Of a stretch of DNA of 64,000 nucleotides, positions 55,614 through 64,000 are shown in pieces. Location of the stretch: assembly GCA_001557505.1 (NCBI GenBank), contig LSAX01000006.1, forward strand, positions 2,914,001 through 2,978,000, in the 5' to 3' direction. The notes under the pieces were generated by a model that was given only the letters and a program-made list of their open reading frames with translations, ran no database searches and was not told where the DNA came from. Each line of letters opens with the position of its first letter. The first letter of the stretch is position 1. The position numbers were made by a program, and so were the translations under genes. Origin of the DNA: Reticulascus tulasneorum (lineage: Eukaryota > Ascomycota > Sordariomycetes > Glomerellales > Reticulascaceae).

Positions 55614-56690
55614 TTATTGGTGGTATTCTGCGTTGCAGTCCTTGTACTCGCCAAGCTTCAGAAGCTTCTTGGCATTTTCACGACCAATCTTTAGCTTGTC
55701 CCGGGTGTTAATGTTAACACTATCGAACCACTCAGCACCATCTTCATAACACTCGTATGGGTAGTCAACAGAGTACAAGATACGATCGGCGCCGACTAAA
55801 TTGATGCAGTAGTTCAGAACCGCAGTGGAGAATTGCCCGGAGGTAGTCAGCCAGATGTTGTCCTTGAAGTAGTCGTAGATAGTCTTCTTCGCACTCATTC
55901 CACGGGACTTCTCGACCAGCTCGAGCCATCGGTGCGTACGATCGAAATCGTATGGCATACGCTCTGCCATATGTCCGATGATAATCTGTGCCTTTGGGTG
56001 GCGGTCGAAGACACCACTGACAATCAAGCACATGACGTGGGTAGAAACATCAATAGCGAATGAGTGTGGCGGCCCAATGAGGAAATGGCGCTGGCCTGTG
56101 TACAAAAGATCTTTCATGGCTCCCTCGGGGGCCTGAGGATGGATGTAGAGAGGTACATCCAGTTCCTCAAGAGCAGACCAGAATACATCATACTCTGGGC
56201 CATCATAAAGTAGAAGCGTAGGACGACCGTTTTCATCAACAGCTTGCTGCCAATTGTTGACCATGATACCGTGGAATCCCAGCTCTTTAATAGCTCGGGT
56301 CATTTCGAGAACAGCCTGCTTAGGATTGTGCATAGAGACAGCTCCGAGGGCGCCCAGCTCAGTAGGGTACGGCTTGATTTGCTCGGCAAGCCAATCATTA
56401 GATCGAGTGGCAAAAGACTCTGCGGATGCAGGGTCGGCCTCGCCCTGAACTCCAGGGACAGTAAGAGAGCAAATAGAGAAACCGACGCCAGTTGCACGCG
56501 CCCTTTGAACACGGTCTTCAACGCCGCTGATCCCCTTGATATAATCAGCCTCACGCTCGGGGTAGACAAACAGCCCAATGTTTTTGCCAGTCGCCTGCTC
56601 CATAGCCCATGGCGGCTGAATGGCCTCCTCGAGCGTGACTTTGCCCAGCATAGGCTTAACAGCCGGAACCATGTTGAGTTTCGGTGCCAT
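55614..56690 (-). CDS. Amidohydrolase-2 family, dihydroxybenzoate/resorcylate decarboxylase-like
   Basis: A single-exon protein of 358 residues from the ATG at 56690; the open frame continues upstream to a TTG. It is a TIM-barrel metal enzyme of the amidohydrolase-2 family (ACMSD-like). The N-terminal strand MLGKVTLEEA supplies the metal-ligand Glu21. His184 is in LYIHPQ, His240 in IIGHMAE and Asp309 in ILYSVDYPYE, which together match the metal site of non-oxidative decarboxylases such as 2,3-dihydroxybenzoate and gamma-resorcylate decarboxylase. Length and these motifs fit well. In fungi such cytosolic enzymes degrade aromatic acids. The exact aromatic substrate cannot be read from the sequence. 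A reverse-strand TATAAAA box lies about 155 bp upstream. Confidence 0.88.
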   Translation of the reverse strand: MAPKLNMVPAVKPMLGKVTLEEAIQPPWAMEQATGKNIGLFVYPEREADYIKGISGVEDRVQRARATGVGFSICSLTVPGVQGEADPASAESFATRSNDWLAEQIKPYPTELGALGAVSMHNPKQAVLEMTRAIKELGFHGIMVNNWQQAVDENGRPTLLLYDGPEYDVFWSALEELDVPLYIHPQAPEGAMKDLLYTGQRHFLIGPPHSFAIDVSTHVMCLIVSGVFDRHPKAQIIIGHMAERMPYDFDRTHRWLELVEKSRGMSAKKTIYDYFKDNIWLTTSGQFSTAVLNYCINLVGADRILYSVDYPYECYEDGAEWFDSVNINTRDKLKIGRENAKKLLKLGEYKDCNAEYHQ

Positions 56691-56843
56691 GTTGAATTGT
56701 TTGACTTGGGTAGAGATTGTTATACGGTTGGTTATATAGTTATGTGATTGCTTGAATGTGGAAACCAGAGTGTTATTGTATCCGAAGAGTTCAGTGTGAA
56801 ATGTTGTGTTGAAATTCTGAGATGGAGGTGCCAAAGCATCTTG

Positions 56844-56850
56844 TTTTATA
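56844..56850 (-). promoter_or_regulatory. TATA-like element of the amidohydrolase gene
   Basis: TATAAAA on the reverse strand about 155 bp upstream of the ATG at 56690. The leader between them is A/T-rich. Positional inference only. Confidence 0.35.
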
Positions 56851-57960
56851 GTAGAAACTGTAAATAAATCACCGCAACTATGGTCTACCGAGAAAACTTC
56901 AGCTTCTCAATATTCCTGTGCGCATTTCCCCCGAATGCCGTTTCCGATCGGTAAAACCCAATAGGACCAAACTCCCATCTCCCTAGCGTTTTGGGGAATC
57001 AACATAAGTCCTCCCGCCAACAGCAAGCTACCACGCCGCTCCGAGGACAAAGAGACTCATACAATCACACCCTGACTTTCGGCCTCACAAATGACTCCGG
57101 TTCGACATCAGGATTACTAACTCTCGCGGGATCGCTGGGCGCCAGGTATACATCATGTAATGTCTATCTGCGGACATGTGGGGTCTTGTGGCATTTCCTC
57201 CCGATTTTTCTTCAATAGTTACAACATCGATGCGAGTCCAAGTCCCAGAACAGCTCAGTTGCCGTCCTGTAGGATCGAGTACCTGGCCGTGAGTATTCAG
57301 CAGGATCACTAGCTTGTAACAAACTATCCTATAGAGGGCACGGAGATTCGCAAGATTCGATCGCAACCTGCGGCCTCATGCCGACAAACCGATTGTAGCA
57401 CGAAGCCGGTTTTACACAGTCAATTATTTTCCAATGGGGCATTATCAGGTTGCCGCTCCTTCCGGGTGTAGTTCAGAGCAAGAGAGGTGGGGCCGATTCT
57501 TCCGGGTCGAGCTGCCGACTTGACTGCATATTGCTGCCCCCACATTGATGGGTTACCCGAAAGAGCTCCGTTAGTGGAACTTTTGGACTCGCGTATGTAG
57601 TCTTATCGTTGAATTCCTTACGCTTGGAGGTGCAACCTCTAAGGCTCTTTGTTTAATTGGTCAATTGCTGAAGCTCCCCCAGGGAGCTTTTGCTAATAAC
57701 GTCATACATTAGTCATGTTCCGCGAAGCCTACGACGGTGACGGCCGACCATCTCAGGAAACGAGGCATCAAACTACGGCTAACCGTCCCCAGGAGCCGCT
57801 ACATCTGGTACTAGACAAATTGGCACGGGGCAGGTGGAGGTGTGTTTTCTCGTCTTGTGGATGCGCTCAATCGGCGCTTGCTGCGCTAACCCGATACACA
57901 GCCCATTAACACTCACACTAGATGCTTCCACAACCAGACTGCACCAAAAGCCCAGACCCG
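56851..57960. other. Intergenic, decayed-looking region
   Basis: No supported gene. A forward frame at 57715-57909 starts with ATG but has no motif. The region leads into two gene relics on the right and is probably part of the same degenerate segment. Confidence 0.4.
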
Positions 57961-58440
57961 GCTACCACGCTCTTTGAGCAGACGATCCGGACTGGTACGT
58001 GGACGGCAGGGCGGTGGTCTGACCCGAGACCGGGACATACGTGCCCATGTACTCGGTAACTGTGAACGGGACTACCCCGTTTGGGTATTGCGTCAGTGGC
58101 ATGACAGCGGTGGCGACGTCCGAATGGATGACCGAGTATTTGGTTGAGGTGAGTATGGAGATTGTTGTGACGTTCGCGATGACCACCGCCGTCGATATGA
58201 GGACCCGTTGAAGTAACAGTGTTGACTGTGAGATGGAAGGTGGCCTGTTTCGTCACGACCGACCCCAGGGAGGAACAAGCGGTCAAGCGGGTATCGGTAG
58301 AGCTGTGGAGTCGTGTGGGTTGCTTGCCGCCGCTGTCATACTCCGTCGAGCAGGGGAGTTTCGTTGATTTGGTGAAACTTGTGCTTGTCCATGCTTTAAC
58401 CAAGCAGGCCGAAAACGGCAGCAAACGGTTAGAGTCGACA
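57961..58440 (-). pseudogene. Possible relic of a Ser/Thr-rich secreted protein
   Basis: Two reverse-strand frames join into one protein-like sequence. Upstream is FTKSTKLPCSTEYDSGGKQP with a Thr/Ser-rich continuation (LTVNTVTST). Downstream, after a frame change near 58190, is MVIANVTTISILTSTKYSVI and onward, ending PVSGQTTALPSTYQSG. The composition (Ser, Thr, Val, Pro, one Cys pair) resembles fungal cell-surface proteins. The start and signal peptide are not identifiable. A missed intron could explain the frame change, but I found no good splice pair. Confidence 0.3.
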
Positions 58441-58761
58441 GGGCATCGTGACAAGTCGCACTTGTTACCACCTGGCAGATGCACACTGGGAAGCTAGAGC
58501 TTGAGAGACCGGTATTCCACGAAGAATCCAGAGTCCATTATATTTCCTTCCGGAATGCCCTCTTTAGCCCCCACAGCGATGGCCCCTTGCTGTTGCTGGC
58601 ATTGTGGAAGGTGTTACTTCACGACAAACAAGGTGTTATACGAGAGATTCGTGCTCATTGGATGCACCACCAGACTCGGGGTGGACAATCCTCCTCTCAT
58701 CAGCGGTAAGAACAGAGCTGATTGGCCGTGCCTGATTACTTTAATTTGTAGGGTCTCACTA

Positions 58762-59283
58762 CAGGGTATACAAAGTTGATCTAGACTGCCGTACAAATAT
58801 AGAGCTGCTGTGGAACTGGGGCTGGAAGTGGAAGTCGCTTTTGATCAGTGGTGGGTAGTATGGCATTTGGATGAATGACGTCTAAAAAGGCGGCATCATC
58901 CTTGTATCGGATTCAAAGATGACCGGCGTGACTACGGGAACATATAGTACAACGGCGAAGGGTGGAACCCCGTCTGAGCAATTCCCCGTTACAATTGACA
59001 ACCTCGCTCTCGAGAATGGCGGCACAGCTGTTAGCCACCAAGCCTCTGGCACTAATTCTTGGTGGTGGCACCAAGATCATCGAGTCGCGGATGCTGGGCA
59101 AAGCATACGACCCGGCAAACTCTGCAGGCAAGTACTAGAATAGCGGTGCTCTCTCTGCTCTGCATCCCAAGACCGAGGGGCTGCGGAACGATAACGGCCG
59201 TTTATACGAGCGAGAAAAGCCTCAGTATAACCATCTCGACTCAAACACATTCCTTGGTGTTCGCGCAGCCGCCATGGGTAAGA
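58762..59283 (+). pseudogene. GH55 beta-1,3-glucanase relic
   Basis: Clear remnants of the middle of a family-55 exo-beta-1,3-glucanase. ELLWNWGWKWKSLLISGG is followed by YGIWMNDV, GGIILVSDSKMTGVTTGTYS, FPVTIDNLALENGGTAV, LILGGGTKIIESRMLGKAYD and finally EREKPQYNHLDSNTFLGVRA, the linker that opens the second beta-helix in this family. The frame is broken by TAG at 58856, TAA at 58883, a frame change near 59045 and TAG at 59136. The text ends at about 59283, where AT-rich sequence begins. The remaining second half is absent. Two stops sit where relatives would plausibly have Gln or Lys codons, so C-to-T (RIP-like) mutation is possible. Confidence 0.75.
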
Positions 59284-60572
59284 TTTTAAGCCTTAGGTAT
59301 TAGATAATAGCAAACATCTAGTCATACCAATAAGCCTGAGATCTACAAAAAACAGGCTTAAACCTCTGAGTAAAATACCAAAAAGAAGGTTAAAGTCCTT
59401 AAGCCTTATACTAGTATTGAATTAATAAAGGGGGATAAACTACATGTATTCATAAAGAGGGCTATATCTATCCTCAGACAGCTAGCTAAACTTCGAGTAA
59501 TAAAGCTCTCTAACCCATTTTACCACAGCGTATGCACACGTTGATTCACTGATGTATTGTGGAACGAAGCTGACCGAAAACAAAATGTGTGTGTCTATCA
59601 ACCTCGGGCTGGGTGGTCCCAATTCGGATAATCCGCACCACAAAACCAGAGAACATATACGTATGTGTGTTCTGAATTCGTATACAAAGCTAGCTACAAA
59701 TGTAGAATGCACCCGTTGTCTGATAGCTCGTACAGAATTAACACCAAGTGAAGCTAAAGTTCTGTTATCTTTGGGCGTACTGTTGGGACCTGAATACGTC
59801 CTGCCAATATTCTTGGCCGTCCGGGCTGCGCCTGCAACTATTGGCTGACAGTGCGACTAACGGCGAAATCCAAGCCGCCTGTGGTTTGACTGTGGGGTAG
59901 CCAAGTCTGCCAAGTTTATAGCTAGGTGGCGCTGCATTACAGTTGCCAATAAGGGTTACGGGCAGGGCGAGCCTTGTGGCTGGGAGCCAAAGGCTGCGGT
60001 GAGGCGGTGTCCATCGGGATTGCAGGGTTCAAATAGCCTACAGCATCAGGTTCGGCATGCACGAATCCCCGAAGATACGATCGTCGCCGCCTCTTGTCAT
60101 TCTAGAAGAGCGGCCATGTTTTCTATAGAACCAGCTGATCCCTTGGCACCAAGGCTGCCAAGTGATGGCTACCTAGTAATATATAGCTTGGGGCTGGCAA
60201 TTTCCGTTTGCCAAGTCTCAGCACTCATCGACCTTCCATCTACGGCCATCGTAGGGTCGCAGATAAGGCCGAATATCAATCCTACCGTGCAACTCTACCC
60301 TCAAGGTGCGCAAATTGGGGTCCGGAAATGCGGTCGATTCCTAACACGATTTGGTCATCAGCATTGCTGAAGGGCGATAGCAGGCATGTACAGTTGTAAT
60401 TGTCCTACGTAGCACAGCTTGATGCTATACAGCTTCAAAGCTTGGCTCGCCCGGCGCTGCCGCCGCCAATAAATGTCACCGAGCTCCCCTGCTTCGTCGC
60501 TATTTTTCGTTCCCTTCAAGCACCCGACGTCAAGACCTCTAGTGGTGTGTTTCCACGTCAACGTCCGTAAAC
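59284..60572. other. AT-rich relic DNA then promoter of the anchor-B gene
   Basis: 59284-59480 is markedly AT-rich with frequent TTAA, TAAA and AATAAAG strings, unlike its flanks. This suggests RIP-type mutation or a transposon remnant, though no element is recognisable. Frames at 59482-59848 on both strands are not convincing. The last 200 bp are the promoter and leader of the following gene. Confidence 0.45.
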
Positions 60573-62518
60573 ATGCGCTTCACCACACTCTCTGGGGCGG
60601 CTTTGACCGCTGCCGTTGCTGTTTTGGCGAAGGAGATGCCCAAGGACGAGCTCAGGGCCGCAGGTAAGGATTGCAGTCGTTCACCAACCGGGACGGAGGT
60701 AATTGACCCGAAATGGTAACTGACTACGATATCTAGAGTTCTACGATAATGGCGTCATGCATGCAAAGAACATGGCTAATAAGAAAGCCGCATGGCTGGC
60801 CGAGGCCGAGGCCGGTCTCATGGATTCATCCAAGTGGCCTCGGCTCAACTACACCAAGTGCATCAATGGCAAGGCCGCGGCCGTTCCCGGCGACCCGATG
60901 TTGACCTTTAGCTGCAAGAATATAGATCTGTACGATTTCATTAATCATGCAACGCTCGGGTCGCCAAACGGCTGGGATGAAGCCGGCGACGGCTTGCTGC
61001 TGACAGGAAGTTCCTCATGGGGCTGGACTGACCCGGAGTCCGGGCGTGAATTTGTCGCTAGCGGCATGTACGATGGCACAGCTCTCATTGAGATTCTCCC
61101 GGAAGGCAGGATGTTTCAGCTTGGATTCCTGTAAGTCGCCGCTTACAGATGCTTGTACATGTAATTGTGTCTGACTCGCCGCAGTCCTTGCCCAGCCCCA
61201 ACGAACGCCAATGCTTTCTGGAAAGAGATTCGCAGCTACAAACACTACATGCTTATTGGCTCCGAGCTTCGCAACCATGGCGTTCAAATCTTCGACATGA
61301 CGAAGGTATGTTTTTATCCCGATTCCTCCTGCGAAGCTTGCGGAGTGCTAATTCTTACGTGCAGCTCCTCACTATCGATGCCAGTGATGCCCCGGTCGTT
61401 TTTGACATTGTCACGGATGTAACCGGCCACTTCAAAGATCTTCCTGTGGGTTCTAGCCACAACGTCGTTGTTAACGAAGAGGGTAACTACGCTGTTGCCG
61501 TTGGAGCTCGCCCCATTACCGACGCGTGCCACTCTGGTCTGATCTTTTTCGACCTCACGGATCCCTCTAAGCCGACCAGGTTGGGCTGCAATGGTGATGA
61601 TGGTTACGTCCATGACGCACAGTGCCTCATCTACCATGGCCCTGACACCAAGTACGAGGGTCGTGATATCTGCTACGGATACAACGAGGACACTTTGACC
61701 ATTTACGATGTCACCAACAAGGCCAACTCATCCATCATTTCCATCACGTCTTATGAGGGTGCTACTTACACCCATCAAGGGTGGCTGCTAAATACCGAAT
61801 GGCAAGAGTATTTGTTCATGGACGACGAGGTCGATGAGGTCGAAGGCGAAGGCCCTGCCGCAGATGGATACCCCGTCACTTACATCTGGGACGTCCGCTC
61901 GCTAGAGAGCCCAAAGCAGACTGGTCTTTACAAGGGTGAGTTGCAAATCTGTGTGCTATCGTGGGTTCGTTTGTGTGTTAACATCTTGTAGGTACCGTCC
62001 CATCGGTTGATCACAACCAGTATGTCAAGGATGGCCTCGTATACCAGTCAAATTACGGTGCTGGTCTTCGAGTGTACGATGTATCTTCGGTTCCCGAAGA
62101 CCCTACGGGCGACAGCGTCTGCGAGATTGCCTACCTCGATATCTATCCTGACGATGATGCCGAGCCCGGCGGTGGTGCCGTCCACATGTTCGGTACTTGG
62201 TCATCGTACGCCATGTTCGAGTCCGGCTACATCTTCATTAACACCATCGAGCGCGGTGCATACCTCGCCAAGATGACCCGTCGTGATTCGTGCCCCAAAA
62301 AGCACACTTGCACATCTGACAACTGCATTCGCGCCATGCGCGCCGACCGTATTCCTGGCCGTCTCGAGGAGAGCCAGGAGTTCTGCGCCGACTTCACTGC
62401 CACAGTTATTGCCGACGTGACTGTTGTGCCCGAGTACGCCTCGAAAGCCTGCGGTCACAACGTCATCTCCCGCGTCAGCTCCGCTTGCTCCTGCCTGCCT
62501 ACACCTACTGCTACATAA
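60573..62518 (+). CDS. Secreted choice-of-anchor B / LVIVD-repeat-like protein
   Basis: Five exons, 60573-60663, 60737-61130, 61185-61305, 61365-61935 and 61992-62518, with introns of 73, 54, 59 and 56 bp (GTAAGG, GTAAGT, GTATGT and GTGAGT donors). All phases agree, giving 567 residues. A signal peptide (MRFTTLSGAALTAAVAVLA) is followed by a short charged pro-region. The body has beta-propeller-like repeats: HYMLIGSELRNHGVQIFDMT, LLTIDASDAPVVFDIV, GLIFFDLTDPSKPTRLGCNG, YGYNEDTLTIYDVTNKANS, VTYIWDVRSLESPKQTGLYK and YGAGLRVYDVSSVPE. This is typical of the choice-of-anchor B family and of fungal proteins annotated as regulatory P domain-containing. An acidic loop (DDEVDEVEGEG) could bind metal ions. 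The Cys-rich tail has no transmembrane anchor. The role is unknown; extracellular. Confidence 0.85.
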
Positions 62519-62818
62519 CTGCAGCTCTAGAACGAGTGTATGGGAGGGTCAGAGAGGATACAGATGAAGAGGTAGATTAGAAGAAGGGTTCAATGTATAT
62601 ACTTGTGGTCGAAATCAATGGTGATCTGATGGATCAAATGCCCTTTATTAGATCGATAATTGACGAATGGAAATGAAAGCTAAATATTATGCACGGTGAT
62701 GTTCCCCAGCCAAAAAGGCGCTTGAATGGCCCAGCTTCCCTTGTATGCCTCCCATGCTGGACTTACAAATACGGAAGGATTTGCCAAGTTGAGTCTTGCC
62801 TCCTACTTTCCCAAGAGT
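62519..62818. other. Convergent 3' flanks
   Basis: A 300-bp gap between two convergent genes. It contains A/T-rich stretches suitable for polyadenylation (for example TAAATATTATG near 62680) but no gene. Confidence 0.5.
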
Positions 62819-63896
62819 TCACACTTGTCCCTTAGTGGATTCTGGGATATTCCACTTGACTGACATCGGTTTCTTGGAAGGTTGAGGTTCGTCGTCGGAA
62901 GAATCGGAATCAGAGATGATGGTATTATACCGAGTTTGATATCGCTTTCTGCGTCTCCCTCGGCGTAAGTTTCCGTCTGCTGCTGCAGTGGTTTTGGTGG
63001 GGCAAGATGCGTGATCTGGTGAAGTTCGGGATGTAGTTGACCGCCTCCTCGAGCTTATTGGACCCTCATCACACCCCGTAAACTCTCTAACACTGGGAGA
63101 TTCTGAGAGTCGCGATACCGGTGAGTTTCCCTGCTGTTCATCTTGTGCGTAAGACAGATCACGGGTGGGCCCTCCAGTGGTGGCAAGATTGTTCTGAGTT
63201 GTAGATTCTCCGATGCTGCAATTGTTTTCTTCACTCTTGTCTGGGGAGGGTATTAGCATTATTCCATGTAACAGGGATTGCATCCGCCTAAAATCAAAGG
63301 CATTTGATAAAATGGAATATGTTCTTACTCTGCTGAGAAGTCTCAGCACTGTTTAGTGTCGAGTCACTAACAGATTTTGGCCCCTGCTTGTGAATTTTTG
63401 TTGTGCCGGCGATATCGGCGTGATTGGGTGATGTGTTTATGAGTTGTCGAATTGAAAGCTGGGGCAGAGACGGCTGGTCAGACTCCCGAGTACGAGAAGT
63501 TGTTTCGGATGGAAACCTAGGAAAGGCAGTTGCCTGGGACACATCCTGCAGACTGAGGCCATCTTGGAGAGTCACCAGAGAGGTTACGAGACAACTGGCC
63601 AGGATGGAAGAGGTATCCCTCGTCTGGATCTGCAGGCGGATACTGTTCAACTCCGAAATGATGGCCTCTGCTCTTTCACCACATCGTCTCCGAACTTGTG
63701 CGTAACAGCTGCTGCGCTCTTCTTTGAAGGATTGAACGCAAGCCTCAACTCTGGGCGCCACTGATTTCACGATGGCCTCGATCTCCCGATCACAAGCGGT
63801 TGCGGCCTCGCCTAGACGCTCATGAATGTGTGCTTCGATTATTCCATCGAGGTCTACCTCGAGTGCGTCGACGGCAGGTTCCGGATTTGGCGGCAT
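62819..63896 (-). CDS. Unknown protein, nuclear-like basic C-terminus
   Basis: Two exons, 63329-63896 and 62819-63240, with an 88-bp intron (donor GTAAGA, acceptor CCCAG, phase 1), give 329 residues. The start MPPNPEPAVDALEVDLDG is in context AAATGCC. Residues 1-110 are predicted helical with regularly spaced Cys, Glu and Arg (IHERLGEAATACDREIEAIV and onward), possibly a coiled coil. The middle is Ser/Thr-rich and disordered. A basic cluster (RRGRRRKRYQTR) at about residue 280 suggests nuclear import or nucleic-acid contact. An acidic DSDSSDDEP stretch and a short SVKWNIPEST tail follow. I do not recognise the family. The intron fit is good, and the gene seems intact. Confidence 0.65.
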
Positions 63897-64000
63897 TTCT
63901 GAAATAGCTTAATAACGGGCGCTGTGTTTATCGAAATATCAGTTCGAGCTCAAGATGCCGTCTCCTTTGCTGCAATGATGGTTTTTGGTTTTGTTTTTTG
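63897..64000. other. Upstream flank at window edge
   Basis: The short upstream region of the last gene. No element recognised. Confidence 0.4.

Noticed and set aside
57715..57909. 64-residue ATG-led frame
   Set aside because: No motif, in a degenerate region, and no conserved-looking composition.
60021..60040. T-loop-like GGGTTCAAATAGCC, considered as a tRNA
   Set aside because: No matching acceptor stem, D-arm or anticodon arm could be folded around it.
63294..63349. Two separate reverse-strand genes at the right end
   Set aside because: GTAAGA and CCCAG splice sites join them in phase as one two-exon gene, so separate calls are not needed.

Overview
The window is chromosomal DNA of a filamentous ascomycete (Pezizomycotina). 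The genes are well spaced and carry short introns (about 45-160 bp, mostly GTRAGT-like donors, CTAAC-like branch sites and CAG/TAG acceptors). Several products are secreted with fungal signal peptides and Lys-Arg (Kex2) sites, and several families are fungal-specific (DUF3659/LEA-like proteins, Vip1, the secreted choice-of-anchor B type). I cannot name the species. I count 22 probably intact genes, one doubtful two-exon gene and three decayed genes. No tRNA, rRNA, CRISPR array or intact transposon was recognised.

Layout. 1-20 kb is gene-poor: a 10-cysteine secreted peptide (2.7 kb), a secreted alpha/beta hydrolase (4.2-5.3 kb), a bacterial-type SsuA/THI5-like solute-binding protein (7.1 kb), an aryl-alcohol-dehydrogenase-type aldo-keto reductase (9.7 kb), a tiny precursor with three Kex2-delimited repeats (11.8 kb), a WD40 protein whose N-terminal exons are an exact 323-bp tandem exon-plus-intron duplication (13-15 kb), and a nucleotide-sugar transporter fused to an unrecognised lumenal domain (16.4-18.9 kb). 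20.1-26.7 kb is one giant secreted protein of about 2190 residues: a mucin-like stalk, four tandem copies of an unrecognised domain with an invariant Cys-x14-His pair, and six six-cysteine modules at the C-terminus.

27-44 kb holds housekeeping or stress genes. At its core, four genes within about 11 kb (30.7, 33.4, 36.2 and 38.4 kb) share either DUF3659 repeats or a common amphipathic C-terminal strand, which suggests a local group of LEA-like proteins. A 67-residue conserved peptide and the RRM protein Vip1 follow. 45-57 kb is metabolic and secreted: a GMC oxidoreductase, a small membrane protein, a GH78 alpha-L-rhamnosidase and an amidohydrolase-2 decarboxylase-like enzyme, with one broken gene between the last two. 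58-59.5 kb is decayed DNA holding a GH55 beta-1,3-glucanase relic beside an AT-rich stretch. The right end has a secreted choice-of-anchor B-like protein and a nuclear-looking protein of unknown function.

Some coding starts given here differ from the longest open frame because that frame begins with TTG or GTG. I chose the first supported ATG, adding upstream exons where splice signals and reading frame agreed. No pathway can be assembled from neighbouring genes. The strongest candidates for undescribed biology are the giant Cys/His repeat protein, the Kex2 repeat peptide and the LEA-like cluster.
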